NCBI RefSeq assembly: GCF_006540305.1
Contig: NZ_BJOR01000001.1
Coordinates: forward strand, 5,146,001-5,210,000
Length of the DNA stretch: 64,000 nucleotides
Reading direction: 5' to 3'
DNA from: Streptomyces sp. 6-11-2
GTDB taxonomy: Bacteria; Actinomycetota; Actinomycetes; Streptomycetales; Streptomycetaceae
This document shows, in pieces, positions 1-7,789 of the stretch. The translations under genes and the position numbers were made by a program. The number at the start of each line of letters is the position of its first letter. The stretch's first letter is position 1. The notes below the pieces were generated by a model, which had not been told where the DNA came from, searched no databases, and worked only from the letters and a program-made list of their open reading frames with translations.

Positions 1-59
1 TTCCACCGGCAGTTGTGGCAACAGCGGCCGAGGCTCCGGCTCTTCGGCCCGAGGACCGC

Positions 60-1052
60 CTACAGCCCGAGCACCTTCGCCTCCAGGGCCGGGTCCACAC
101 CAACCGGAGGCCGGCCCGGCCGCTGGGGCGCCGTACCGCCCAGGCCCCGGAGCCAGGTCCAGGTGTCCGCGACCGTCTCGTTCACGGGACGGCAGCGCAG
201 ACCGGTCGCGAGGGCCCGGCCGACATCGGCGCCGTGCAGCGCGTCGTGGCCCTCGCTGCCCGGTGGCGTCCACACCGGCAGCTCCGTCCAGGGTTCGATG
301 CCCGCGGCGAGAATCGTCTCCGGATCGGTCCAGCGCAGCTCGGCGTCGGCGCCGGTGGCCCGCACACAGGCCTCCAGCAGTTCGCCCATCGTCGCGTGCC
401 CCCGCGGGCTGATCATGTTGTACGGCCCGCTCAGCTCCCGCTCCACCGCGCCGAGGATCCACGTGGCGAGATCGCGGACGTCGATGTACTGAAGGGGCAG
501 GTCCCGCGGACCGGGCGCCAGCACGGGGCCGCCCCGCGCGATCCGGTTCAGCCACCACGGCAGCCGCCCGATGTTCTCGTGCGGCCCGAGGATCAGCCCG
601 GCCCGCACGAGCACCGAGCGGTCGGCCCCGAAGGCCTCCACCGCGGCCAGTTCGGCGCCCCGCTTGTCCCGTGGGTAGTCCGTCCGCTCGGCGCCGGCCT
701 CGGCGCCCTCGACCAGCGGCGCCGCCTCGGTGTAGCCGGCGGGCGGGGCCCAGGCGTACACCGAGCAGGTCGACACGTACACGTACCGGCCGGCGCGGTC
801 CCGCAGCAGCCGCGCCGCGTCCCGGACCGCGCGGGGCGCGGCCGACCAGGTGTCGACGACCGCGTCCCACGCGCCGTCCGTCAGGGCCGCGAGCCCGTCG
901 GGCGCGGTGCGGTCGCCCTGCAGCGACCGCACCCCGGGAACGGGCGCGTGCCGCCCCCGGTTCAGGACCGTCACATCCCAGCCGCGCCCGGCCGCCGCCT
1001 CGGCGACGGCCCGCCCCGCGAACTCCGTACCACCCAGCACCAGAAGTCTCAT
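60..1052 (-). CDS. NAD-dependent epimerase/dehydratase (extended SDR)
   Basis: A 330-residue extended short-chain dehydrogenase/reductase that probably acts on a nucleotide-bound or small sugar-like substrate. The Rossmann glycine motif GGTEFAG is at residues 7-13, a strand ending in YVSTCSVYA near 91-100, and a Tyr126/Lys130 pair (YPRDK) fits the SDR catalytic YxxxK. I chose the ATG at 1052 because the glycine motif then sits the usual few residues from the N-terminus; upstream in-frame codons add unconserved sequence. It lies 60 bp downstream of a winged-helix regulator on the same strand, so the two may be cotranscribed. The substrate cannot be read from sequence. Confidence 0.85.
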   Translation of the reverse strand: MRLLVLGGTEFAGRAVAEAAAGRGWDVTVLNRGRHAPVPGVRSLQGDRTAPDGLAALTDGAWDAVVDTWSAAPRAVRDAARLLRDRAGRYVYVSTCSVYAWAPPAGYTEAAPLVEGAEAGAERTDYPRDKRGAELAAVEAFGADRSVLVRAGLILGPHENIGRLPWWLNRIARGGPVLAPGPRDLPLQYIDVRDLATWILGAVERELSGPYNMISPRGHATMGELLEACVRATGADAELRWTDPETILAAGIEPWTELPVWTPPGSEGHDALHGADVGRALATGLRCRPVNETVADTWTWLRGLGGTAPQRPGRPPVGVDPALEAKVLGL

Positions 1053-1111
1053 ACCGGTGACTGTGCCCGTCAGAGCCGTGGCAGGGAACGGGATTCTGCC
1101 CTCGGCAGAGA

Positions 1112-1714
1112 TCAACGCCCGGTCGGCGGAGCGTACTTGTAACCTACGCGGCGTACGGTCTGGATCGCCCGGCGGTGCTCGGTGCCCAGTTTGCGGCGCA
1201 GCCGGGCGATGTGGACGTCGACGGTGCGGCCGTCGCCCACGTGGCCGTAGCCCCAGACGGTGGTGACCAACTGGTCGCGGGTGTGCACCCGGTGCGGGTG
1301 GGCCACGAGATGGGAGAGCAGCTCGAACTCCAGGTAGGTGAGGTCGAGTTCGCGCCCGTCCACCTCCGCGATCCGCCGTACGGGGTCGATGCGGACGAGC
1401 GCGTCGCCGGCACCGGGCGCGGTCTCGCCGGCCGTCCCGGCCTCCGGGTGGTCCGGCACCGCCACCGGGAGGTGCGGCGGCTGCTGGTCGGCGGGCACGA
1501 GCACCAGGTAGCCGACCATCGGGGGCCGGCCCGGCAGCCTGGGCAGGGCGTGCTGCGGAGCCGGCAGCCAGGTGGCGCCGGGCGGCAGGAGATCGGCGAT
1601 CTCCACGACCTCGTCCCGGTCCACGGCCCGCAGCCGGTGCCGTACGGAAGCGGGGGAGCGGGAGGAGACGGGGGTGGGAAGGACGGTGTCGGTCAGAGAA
1701 CGCGTGGTCGCCAT
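1112..1714 (-). CDS. Orphan winged-helix (OmpR/PhoB-type) transcriptional regulator without receiver domain
   Basis: A 200-residue protein whose C-terminal half (about 106-196) is a Trans_reg_C winged helix. It shows the typical LTYLEFELL, TRDQLV, WGYGHVGDGRTVDVHIARLRRKL and TVRRVGYKY segments. The first 100 residues are Pro/Ala-rich and contain no phosphoacceptor receiver domain and no Asp pocket, so it cannot be a conventional response regulator. Known actinobacterial proteins of this build act as constitutive or differently gated DNA binders. It sits between glnII and an epimerase on the same strand. The GlnR regulator has the same C-terminal fold, but nothing here proves a nitrogen role. 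Confidence 0.85.
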   Translation of the reverse strand: MATTRSLTDTVLPTPVSSRSPASVRHRLRAVDRDEVVEIADLLPPGATWLPAPQHALPRLPGRPPMVGYLVLVPADQQPPHLPVAVPDHPEAGTAGETAPGAGDALVRIDPVRRIAEVDGRELDLTYLEFELLSHLVAHPHRVHTRDQLVTTVWGYGHVGDGRTVDVHIARLRRKLGTEHRRAIQTVRRVGYKYAPPTGR

Positions 1715-2070
1715 GACAGGTCAGCTCTTTCGCGGGAGAGGTTCGTCGGGGGACCGACGGCCGCGAGTTCGTGGTCGGGCGCGTCGGGGACGTACGTCGT
1801 TCCGCGCTGGCCGGAGGCCGGGGTGTACGGCTTTACCGGGCCCGCGCGCTCGGCGCGCGGCAACAGAGCCGGTCGAAGTCGTGGTGCTGACGGGAAGGCC
1901 AGAACGGCTCCAGGTCGTCGCGACTCGTCGCAACGCACTTCCGGAAGCCGACCATGCCCCCATTGAAGCAGACACCGTGCCCGGACAGGACCCTCTCCTC
2001 GCCGCTTCTCACTGCGCGGACACCTCCCCGGTGGGAAGCCGGAGCCCCGCGGCCGCGCCACCCGTCCGGA
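1715..2070. other. Intergenic region, no gene seen
   Basis: About 355 bp between the regulator start and the glnII stop. Open frames across it show no family signature or convincing ribosome binding site. A small hairpin (8-bp arms 1843-1850 and 1854-1861, loop TCG) is the only structure noted; it could be a weak glnII terminator but has no T-run on that strand. The region must carry the regulator promoter. Confidence 0.5.
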
Positions 2071-3108
2071 TCAGACCTGCCCGGCCTTCTCCAGGGCGGT
2101 GCAGCAGGTGTCGATCAGCAGGCGCGTGACGACGTACGGGTCGACGTTGGCGTTCGGCCGGCGGTCCTCGATGTAGCCCTTCCCGTCCCGCTCGACCTGC
2201 CATGGGATGCGGACCGAGGCACCGCGGTCGCCGACGCCGTAGGAGTACGCGTCCCACGCGGCGGTCTCGTGCAGGCCGGTGAGGCGGTCGTCGATCCCGG
2301 CCCCGTAGTTCTTGACGTGGTCCATCGGCCGGGAGCCCTCGCCGAGCGACTCGCACGCGGTGATGATCGCGGCGTAGCCCTCCGGGCCTTCGCGCATCGC
2401 CCTGGTCGAGAAGTTGGTGTGGGCGCCGGCGCCGTTCCAGTCGCCCTTGACCGGCTTGGGGTCGAGGGTGGCGGAGATGCCGTGGCCCTCGGCGGTGCGG
2501 TAGAGCAGCCAGCGGGCCACCCACAGCTGGTCGGCGACCTCGAGCGGGGGCAGCGGGCCGACCTGGAACTCCCACTGGCCCGGCATGACCTCGGCGTTGA
2601 TGCCCGAGATGCCGAGCCCCGCCGTCAGGCAGTTGTCCAGGTGCTCCTCGACGATCTCCCGGCCGAAGATCTCGTCGGCGCCGACACCGCAGTAGTAGCC
2701 GCCCTGCGGGGCCGGGAAGCCGCCCTCGGGGAAGCCGAGCGGGCGGGAGCCGTTGAAGAAGGTGTACTCCTGCTCGATGCCGAAGACCGGCTCCTGCGCG
2801 GCGAAGCGCTCCGCGGCCTCGGCCAGCGCGGTCCGCGTGTTGGACGGGTGCGGGGCGAGCGTGGTGTCGAGGACTTCGCACAGCACGAGGATGTCGTCGC
2901 CGCCGCGGATCGGGTCCGGGCACGAGAAGACCGGCCTCAGTACGCAGTCGGAGGTGCGTCCCTCGGCCTGGTTGGTGGAGGACCCGTCGAAGCCCCAGAG
3001 CGGCAGTTCGGCGCCCTTGGCGTCGTCGCCGAGGATCTTCGTCTTGGAACGCAGCTTGGCCGTCGGCTCGGTGCCGTCGATCCAGATGTACTCAGCCTTG
3101 AAGGTCAC
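2071..3108 (-). CDS. glnII: Glutamine synthetase type II (eukaryotic-like)
   Basis: ATP-dependent ligation of ammonia to glutamate by the short, octa/decameric type II enzyme. The 345-residue length matches GSII (about 340) and not GSI (about 470). Visible signatures are the N-terminal FKAEYIWIDG, the GFDGSSTNQAEG substrate loop, EQEYTFF, GSYYCGVG-like loop, GAGAHTNFST and the C-terminal catalytic region. I chose the GTG at 3108: a GGAGG ends 9 bases upstream, whereas the in-frame ATG nine bases earlier abuts that same GGAGG. A GlnR-like operator lies about 100 bp upstream. Type II enzymes lack the adenylylated Tyr of GSI and are controlled transcriptionally. Confidence 0.96.
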   Translation of the reverse strand: MTFKAEYIWIDGTEPTAKLRSKTKILGDDAKGAELPLWGFDGSSTNQAEGRTSDCVLRPVFSCPDPIRGGDDILVLCEVLDTTLAPHPSNTRTALAEAAERFAAQEPVFGIEQEYTFFNGSRPLGFPEGGFPAPQGGYYCGVGADEIFGREIVEEHLDNCLTAGLGISGINAEVMPGQWEFQVGPLPPLEVADQLWVARWLLYRTAEGHGISATLDPKPVKGDWNGAGAHTNFSTRAMREGPEGYAAIITACESLGEGSRPMDHVKNYGAGIDDRLTGLHETAAWDAYSYGVGDRGASVRIPWQVERDGKGYIEDRRPNANVDPYVVTRLLIDTCCTALEKAGQV

Positions 3109-3208
3109 GGGCCACATCCTCCGGGGTCTCACTCGCGCGCGCCCACGGGCGGCGCGGCGCCGCGGCACGGTGCGCCGCGGCGGCTGTTCAGCAGCCTGTC
3201 AACGGGCC

Positions 3209-3246
3209 GTTTCCCGGCCATTGCCCGAATGTGAACCCCGTGTTAC
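3209..3246 (-). promoter_or_regulatory. GlnR-type operator upstream of glnII
   Basis: Read on the minus strand, four 5-bp boxes are spaced exactly by 6 bp: GTAAC, TTCAC, GCAAT, GAAAC. The outer two match the published actinobacterial GlnR consensus (gTnAc-n6-GaAAc repeated) and the inner two are degenerate. The position, 100-140 bp upstream of the glnII start, is what is expected for GlnR activation under nitrogen limitation. Confidence 0.75.
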
Positions 3247-3282
3247 CCGGCGCCGTTGTGGCGCGGTTCACGCGGTACGGGG

Positions 3283-3322
3283 GAGGGCCTGTCTGCTCCC
3301 GGCCGGGAGCAGACAGGCCCTC
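3283..3322. terminator. Perfect 40-bp palindrome, terminator downstream of the secreted-protein gene
   Basis: Arms 3283-3302 and 3303-3322 are exact reverse complements (20 bp, tip CCGG). The palindrome sits 18 bp past the stop of the secreted-protein gene and just upstream of the glnII operator, so it would insulate glnII from readthrough. It lacks a long U-tract, as is usual in Streptomyces terminators. Confidence 0.85.
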
Positions 3323-3339
3323 ACTCGTGGAGGTGGGTG

Positions 3340-4065
3340 TCAGCCCACCTTCTCGATCACCGCGCGCCGGATCAGGAACTTGCCCGGCTCCCGGACCTCC
3401 TCGAAGGCCGCGTCGTTGAGCAGGACGCAACTGCCGGAGACGGAGGTGACCTTCACCGTGGTGGACTTGTTGTTGTCCAGGTTGGTGACCTTCAGCGTGG
3501 TGCCCGCCGGGAACTGGTTACTGGACGCGGCCGGTGCGCCGCCCTCGCCGGAGAGTGTCACGGTGGAGCCCTGGCACACCTGCTGGCCGGACGCCGCGAC
3601 GCCGCCGCCGGCGTTCCCGGCCGCACCGTCTTGCTGCCCGGCCTGCTGCCCGTTCTGCTGACCGGCTTCCTGGCCGTTCTGCTGCCCGTTCTGCTGGCCC
3701 GCCTGCTGGCCGTTCTGCCCCTGCTGCCCGGCCTGGGAGTCCTGAGCCGACTCCCCCACCGTGCACCCGGACGCGGCCTGCTTGCGCTTGATCTCCTCGA
3801 TGACCGCCTCACGGTTGGCGATCCGCGCCTCGGACAGTGCGTCCGGGTCGGCCCGCTGGCCGTCGATGAACTTCTGGTTGTTGCCGAGGGCGGTGGCGAG
3901 CCCCTGACAGACCGTCGAGTCCGCGGCGGACAGGGTTCGCGGGGCCTCCGGCTGCGCGGCGTTGGATGTGGCGGCCAGGGCGAAGGCCCCGCCGCCCGCC
4001 ACCGCCGCGGCTGTGACCAGCAGCGCGACCTTCTTCTTCGTGCTGACAGTGCGCCTACGCGACAT
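3340..4065 (-). CDS. Secreted Gln/Gly-repeat protein with C-terminal double-psi beta-barrel-like domain
   Basis: 241 residues. A positively charged N-terminus and hydrophobic segment (about 12-34) form a signal peptide or anchor. Residues 45-102 are a helical segment with Cys53 and Cys101. Residues about 111-146 are a low-complexity tract of GQQNGQQ/GQQAGQQ units. The C-terminal 185-240 (GTTLKVTNLDNNK, TTVKVTSVSGSC, FLIRRAVIEKV) resembles RlpA/expansin-type double-psi barrels. Four Cys (53, 101, 164, 213) could form two disulfides outside the cell. This suggests a cell-wall-associated protein with a flexible linker; no catalytic claim is made. It is followed by a strong terminator. Confidence 0.8.
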   Translation of the reverse strand: MSRRRTVSTKKKVALLVTAAAVAGGGAFALAATSNAAQPEAPRTLSAADSTVCQGLATALGNNQKFIDGQRADPDALSEARIANREAVIEEIKRKQAASGCTVGESAQDSQAGQQGQNGQQAGQQNGQQNGQEAGQQNGQQAGQQDGAAGNAGGGVAASGQQVCQGSTVTLSGEGGAPAASSNQFPAGTTLKVTNLDNNKSTTVKVTSVSGSCVLLNDAAFEEVREPGKFLIRRAVIEKVG

Positions 4066-4205
4066 GCGCGCCTCCTGAAGGGGTGGGGGAGCGTACGCCG
4101 CTAGGTACGAGATGCCGAACGAGGTTACTCAGCGGTTGCGGGGCCAGTTGAAGTGACCTGCGTCACGCGGGAGTTGGCAGTGCCGTGCGACGGGTCGCGC
4201 GGCAC

Positions 4206-4568
4206 TCACCCGCGTCCGAGCGCGTCCCGCACCGCTTCCTCGGTCCGGGCCACGACCGCCGTGCCGTCGTCGGCCGTGATGATCGGACGCTGGATCAGCT
4301 TCGGGTGCTCGGCCAGCGCCGCGATCCAGCGCTCGCGCGCCCCGGCGTCCCGCGGCCAGTCCTTCAGCCCGAGCTCCTTCGCCACGGCCTCCTGCGTCCG
4401 CGTGATGTCCCACGGCTCCAGCCCCAGCCGCCCGAGCACGTTCCGGATCTCCTCCGCGGTCGGTACGTCCTCCAGATAGCGGCGCACGGTGTACTCGGCA
4501 CCCTCGGCATCGAGCACCCCGACGGCACTGCGGCACTTCGAGCAGGCCGGATTGATCCAGATCTCCAT
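4206..4568 (-). CDS. ArsC/Spx-family thioredoxin-fold protein (arsenate reductase-like)
   Basis: A 120-residue ArsC-family protein. NPACSKCRSA near the N-terminus (Cys9 and Cys12) matches the active-site loop of glutaredoxin-coupled arsenate reductases, here as CxxC. LIQRPIITADDGTAVVAR near the C-terminus carries the conserved QRPI(I/V) segment. The start at 4568 places the first strand (MEIWINPAC) at the N-terminus as in the family; upstream sequence does not align. No ars operon (arsR, arsB) is adjacent, so it may be a general thiol reductase or YffB-like protein rather than an arsenic-resistance enzyme. Confidence 0.85.
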   Translation of the reverse strand: MEIWINPACSKCRSAVGVLDAEGAEYTVRRYLEDVPTAEEIRNVLGRLGLEPWDITRTQEAVAKELGLKDWPRDAGARERWIAALAEHPKLIQRPIITADDGTAVVARTEEAVRDALGRG

Positions 4569-4643
4569 GCGGCCACGGTACGCGAGGACCGGGCGGCAAC
4601 ACCCGTGGAGACTGCCGGGGTCGCTGCAGACATGTGGCTTTGT

Positions 4644-4661
4644 TTCACGAGAACCGACAGC
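4644..4661 (+). repeat. Left copy of an 18-bp inverted repeat flanking the hydrolase locus
   Basis: TTCACGAGAACCGACAGC occurs here and, inverted, at 5860-5877. Similarity extends a few bases outward on both sides (GGCT-TGT before, CC after). The two copies bracket the leader ORF and the alpha/beta hydrolase gene. This may be a dispersed repeat, an operator, or the edge of a mobile or rearranged segment. Confidence 0.6.
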
Positions 4662-4849
4662 GCCCACAGCGCGCCCCGCCGTCGCAAGGCCTCACCTCGG
4701 GAAGCCGCGATGAGGCCCCAAGCACCTCTGTGCGGTGTTCCGACTCCGTGGCATCCGGCCACGGAACCTCCGCAAAAACCCGTTGGCGGACCACGGCGGC
4801 CACTGCTACTTTTCCGGAGGCCGTGCGAGAGAACAAGGAGGTGGTACCC

Positions 4850-4900
4850 GTGAACGTATCGACATGGGTGCTCCCCTCCGGGGTCACGGTCGGACGATAG
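4850..4900 (+). CDS. Putative 16-residue leader peptide upstream of hydrolase gene
   Basis: GTG-initiated ORF encoding VNVSTWVLPSGVTVGR. It has a near-ideal Shine-Dalgarno (AAGGAGG, 8-base spacing), much better than most genes in this window, and ends with TAG in the loop of a 7-bp hairpin. It lies 45 bp before the hydrolase ATG. The combination of strong RBS, short ORF and stop codon inside a hairpin fits a ribosome-dependent attenuator or leader peptide. I recognise no family and the peptide could itself be functional. Confidence 0.5.
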   Translation: MNVSTWVLPSGVTVGR

Positions 4901-4908
4901 GTCGTCCG
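4871..4908 (+). promoter_or_regulatory. Hairpins overlapping the leader ORF stop codon
   Basis: Two small stems can form: CCCC/GGGG (4873-4876 with 4880-4883) and CGGACGA/TCGTCCG (4891-4897 with 4902-4908), the latter holding the leader stop codon in its TAGG loop. A competing pairing of CTCCC (4871-4875) with GGGAG (4908-4912) is possible. A ribosome on the leader would disrupt these stems, which could control the downstream hydrolase. Confidence 0.4.
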
Positions 4909-4945
4909 GGAGCGCCGTTCCAGTGCACTCCCGAAAGGCACGACC

Positions 4946-5665
4946 ATGCACTTCACTTCTGAACAGCGCCTCGACGACGGCGTCCTCGAACGCGAATTCA
5001 CCCTCGGCGAGATCCCCGGCACCCTGTGGACGCCTGGATCCGCACCGGCCCCGCTGATCCTGATGGCCCACAACAACGGCCTGCCCAAGGGGGAGTCCCG
5101 GCTGGTGGCCCGGGCCCGGCACTCCGCCGCGCACGGCTACGCGGTGGCAGCCATCGACGCCCCCGGGTGCGGTGACCGGCCCCGTTCCGCCGCCGACGAG
5201 CAGGCCCGCGCCGACCTCCGCCGGGCGATGCAGGCCGGCGAGCCGGTCGATGAGATCTTCGAGTCCTTCATCGGCCCGCTGGTCGAAAAGGCGGTCCCGG
5301 AATGGCGGACCACCCTGGACGCCCTCCTTTCGCTGCCCGAGGTCGGCGGCCCGGTCGGGTACTCGGGGTGGACCGCCGTCGGCATTCGGCTGGCGGTCCT
5401 CGAGCCGCGCATCGCGGCCGCCGGTTTCTTCGCCGGGGGTTACGTGCCCCGCGCCCAACGCGAGGAGGCCCGGCAGGTCACCATTCCACTGCTGTTCCTG
5501 CTGCAGTGGGACGATGAAGGGAACCCCCGGCAGCGGGCCCTGGACCTGTTCGACGCCTTCGGCACCAAGGAGAAGACGCTGCACGCCAATCTGGGCGGGC
5601 ACACCGGCACTCCGTGGTTCGAGGTGGAGGACGGGGCCCGGTTCTTCGGCCGGCACCTGAAGTGA
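4946..5665 (+). CDS. Alpha/beta hydrolase (dienelactone hydrolase-like)
   Basis: 239 residues with an alpha/beta hydrolase plan. PLILMAHNNG (36-45) supplies the oxyanion region, PVGYSGWTAVG carries a probable nucleophile Ser140 in a GxS-G elbow (the usual second Gly is offset), a WDD pair at 188-190 offers the acid, and GGHTG places His219 as the base. The substrate is unknown; homologous esterases act on small esters or lactones. A GAAAGG RBS precedes the ATG. The gene follows a leader ORF with hairpins and is closed by a strong terminator, so it is probably a stand-alone unit, possibly attenuated. Confidence 0.8.
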   Translation: MHFTSEQRLDDGVLEREFTLGEIPGTLWTPGSAPAPLILMAHNNGLPKGESRLVARARHSAAHGYAVAAIDAPGCGDRPRSAADEQARADLRRAMQAGEPVDEIFESFIGPLVEKAVPEWRTTLDALLSLPEVGGPVGYSGWTAVGIRLAVLEPRIAAAGFFAGGYVPRAQREEARQVTIPLLFLLQWDDEGNPRQRALDLFDAFGTKEKTLHANLGGHTGTPWFEVEDGARFFGRHLK

Positions 5666-5760
5666 GGCCGGGCCGCGGGGCCGGCAGCAGACGGTAAGCG
5701 GTGTCGGCCAGGACGCCGCTCATCGGGGACGGGGCCCGGCCCTCCTCAGCCCTCCGCACC

Positions 5761-5791
5761 GTGGGCCCCTGCCAACTCGGCAGGGGCCCAC
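5761..5791 (+). terminator. Rho-independent-type terminator after hydrolase gene
   Basis: A perfect 13-bp stem (5761-5773 with 5779-5791) and the loop AACTC, about 95 bp downstream of the hydrolase stop. Confidence 0.85.
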
Positions 5792-5859
5792 GCTGCCCGA
5801 AGCCATGAACTGTGCGTTTTCTGCAGACCTTCGAGTGCTGCCCGAACTCGTGTTGAGGT

Positions 5860-5877
5860 GCTGTCGGTTCTCGTGAA
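5860..5877 (-). repeat. Right copy of the 18-bp inverted repeat
   Basis: Exact reverse complement of 4644-4661. It lies between the hydrolase terminator and the promoter region of the next gene. See the left copy. Confidence 0.6.
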
Positions 5878-5938
5878 CAGAGCCGGCTGCCACGCCGAGG
5901 GGTCTTATTCGAATTGCCGCCGCCTCACACACATCTCG

Positions 5939-5951
5939 CACACCTGGTGTG
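5939..5951. promoter_or_regulatory. 13-bp palindrome in the upstream region of the 104-residue gene
   Basis: CACACC-T-GGTGTG, a perfect 6-bp inverted repeat with a one-base centre, lies in a locally AT-richer stretch about 150 bp before the next start. It could be a regulator site. The rest of 5792-6099 holds the repeat above and no gene I can support. Confidence 0.3.
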
Positions 5952-6099
5952 ACACGGCGCCAATTCCCTTGTTCACCTGGACGTTTGCGGGGCTCTGTGG
6001 ACTCCCTGGATGTCAGTGCCGGGCAGTAAACTGGAAGCAGTGTTCGAGAGCGTCGCCGGGGTCCCTTCGCGGCGCTCCCACCGCGACAGGAGGATGCCT

Positions 6100-6414
6100 G
6101 TGGCCGCTGCCGCACTGAAGCCGAAGCCGTTGCCGACCCAGTCCACCGCGAAGCGTCCCGTCCTGCTCGACCTCCCCTACGAACCTGTGGCGAAGCGGCC
6201 GTTGCCGCCGGGGCGTCCGCGTGAGTGGTACGTCATCCACAACCGCCGTCTGAAGGCGATGCGGCTCGCCATCGCCCTGCTCGACTCGGGCGTCTACATG
6301 CCGCACCAGGCCCGCGACGAGACGATCCGTTCCATAGCCGAACTCATCGGAGTGCACCCGCCGTCGAACACGACGTGTCACATGGTGCGGGCGCTGATGC
6401 GGTACTCGCGCTGA
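6100..6414 (+). CDS. Conserved small basic protein of unknown function
   Basis: A 104-residue protein, basic and Pro-rich at the N-terminus, then compact and probably helical (EWYVIHNRRLKAMRLAIALL, IRSIAELIGVHPPSNTTCHM). The start is set by an ACAGGAGG whose GGAGG ends 6 bases before this GTG; the ATG two codons earlier abuts the Shine-Dalgarno and is unlikely. There is no signal peptide or membrane segment. I recognise no domain. The dense conserved-looking C-terminal half and independent promoter region argue that it is a real Streptomyces gene, possibly nucleic-acid-binding. Confidence 0.75.
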   Translation: MAAAALKPKPLPTQSTAKRPVLLDLPYEPVAKRPLPPGRPREWYVIHNRRLKAMRLAIALLDSGVYMPHQARDETIRSIAELIGVHPPSNTTCHMVRALMRYSR

Positions 6415-6472
6415 CCCCGTGACGCCGGGCACCCCGCGCCCGCGGGGTGCCCGGCCCCGCCCATGCCACCGC

Positions 6473-7657
6473 CTACGCCGCCAGTTCCTTCTCCAGCGGT
6501 GTGCGGAAGCGCGGTGTGACCCGCGTCGGGCCGAGCCGGCTCCCCAGCTCCCGCGCCTGCCGGGCGATCGCCGCCTCCGCGTCCGCGCCCAGCCCTTCCC
6601 GGTCCAGGATCCGCCAGACGACCTCGCCGTCGGGTCGCTGGGCCCAGGCTCCGACGACCCGGCCGTTCCACCACACGGTCGGGCCGACGTTGCCGCTGCC
6701 GTCGAACAGGGCCGGCCGCAGCCCGGGCGCGAGGTACCAGTCCCGCTGCTGCCAGCCCATCGCCGTGGGGTCGAGAGCCGGCAGCAGGGCCGCCCACGGT
6801 TCGGCCGGGCCGGTCACCGGGGCGACGTCGTCCTCGGTGACGTACGCCGTGCCCTCGTCCACCCTCACCTCGCGCGCCCCCGCCGCGGCCAGCGCCCGCC
6901 GCACGTCCGTCACCCGCCATCCCGTCCACCACTTCAGGTCGGCCTCGGTCGCCGGGCCGCAGGCCGCGAGCCAGCGGCGCAGCAGGTCGCGCTGGGCGCC
7001 GGCGACGTCCAGCTCGGGATGCTCGGGTGCGAGGGCCCAGCGGAACTGCGTGGACGTCCAGGAGCCGAGCGGCCGGCCCCGGACCACCTTGCCCTCCACA
7101 CCCAGGACGCGCAGCAGCCGCGAGGAGACCGTGTGCACGCCCTCGTAGCTCTTCCCGGCCGCGTACGCGAACTGCTCCCGCAGCCGCGGCTCGTCCTGGG
7201 CGAGCTCGGTGGCCGTGGCCTGCCCGCGGCGGGCCAGCGCGGCCAGGGTCGACTCCTCGACCTCCTTCAGCCAGGCCGCGTCCGGCGCGCCCGCCTTCGC
7301 CATGTCCTTGAGCAGGGCGGCGCGGGCGCGGGCGGCGACGGCGATGCCGGTCGAGGCGTGGACGACGGCGGTCAGCTCCGCCGGGAAGACGAAGACGGTG
7401 TGCCGCATGCCGTGCATCCGCACCAGCGTGCGGTCCTCGTACAGCGCGCGCTCGGTCTGCGGCACCGTCCCGGCGGGTTCCGCCAGGCGGGCGTCCACGC
7501 CCAGGTACACCGTCGCCGGGTCCGTTCCGTGCAGTGCCACCAGCGCCCGCGCCACCTCCTCCGGCGTCCCCGCCCGCGTCCCTGCGGCCAGCCGGTGCCG
7601 CAGGGCCAGCCTGGCCCGCCGCTCCACCACGTCGATGTACCGGGGCTCCCCGCCCAT
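6473..7657 (-). CDS. Winged-helix HTH_42 protein (AlkZ/YcaQ-like DNA glycosylase superfamily), atypical active site
   Basis: 394 residues resembling the HTH_42 superfamily that includes the DNA glycosylases AlkZ and YcaQ/AlkX. Recognisable parts are the N-terminal RARLALRHRL, VYLGVDARL, ALYEDRTLVRMHGMRHTVF, a central wing region with ADLKWWTGW, and the C-terminal FDGSGNVGPTVWWNGRVVGAW. At the catalytic-loop position where AlkZ has QxQ, this protein reads ALHGTDP (His43, Thr45), so it may be a non-canonical or inactive branch. The ATG at 7657 is chosen for its GGAGG seven bases upstream. It follows the pspAB terminator and is likely monocistronic. Confidence 0.8.
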   Translation of the reverse strand: MGGEPRYIDVVERRARLALRHRLAAGTRAGTPEEVARALVALHGTDPATVYLGVDARLAEPAGTVPQTERALYEDRTLVRMHGMRHTVFVFPAELTAVVHASTGIAVAARARAALLKDMAKAGAPDAAWLKEVEESTLAALARRGQATATELAQDEPRLREQFAYAAGKSYEGVHTVSSRLLRVLGVEGKVVRGRPLGSWTSTQFRWALAPEHPELDVAGAQRDLLRRWLAACGPATEADLKWWTGWRVTDVRRALAAAGAREVRVDEGTAYVTEDDVAPVTGPAEPWAALLPALDPTAMGWQQRDWYLAPGLRPALFDGSGNVGPTVWWNGRVVGAWAQRPDGEVVWRILDREGLGADAEAAIARQARELGSRLGPTRVTPRFRTPLEKELAA

Positions 7658-7757
7658 GAGACCTCCACCCGTAGTAGTGCCTGACGGCATCCTGCCCGAC
7701 ACCACTGACACCGGGCCCTCGCGCTGAGGAGTTCCGCCGGGGCCGGAGAGGCTGGAG

Positions 7758-7785
7758 GGTCTGTGAGCGGGGTCGCTCACAGACC
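7758..7785. terminator. Terminator hairpin downstream of pspAB
   Basis: A perfect 12-bp stem (7758-7769 with 7774-7785), loop GGGT, 5 bp past the pspAB stop. It separates htpX-pspAB from the HTH_42 gene. Confidence 0.8.
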
Positions 7786-7789
7786 TCGC

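Noticed and set aside
5720..6115. Minus-strand ORF of 131 codons
   Set aside because: It crosses the terminator hairpin, the inverted repeat and the promoter of the 104-residue gene, and shows no protein signature.
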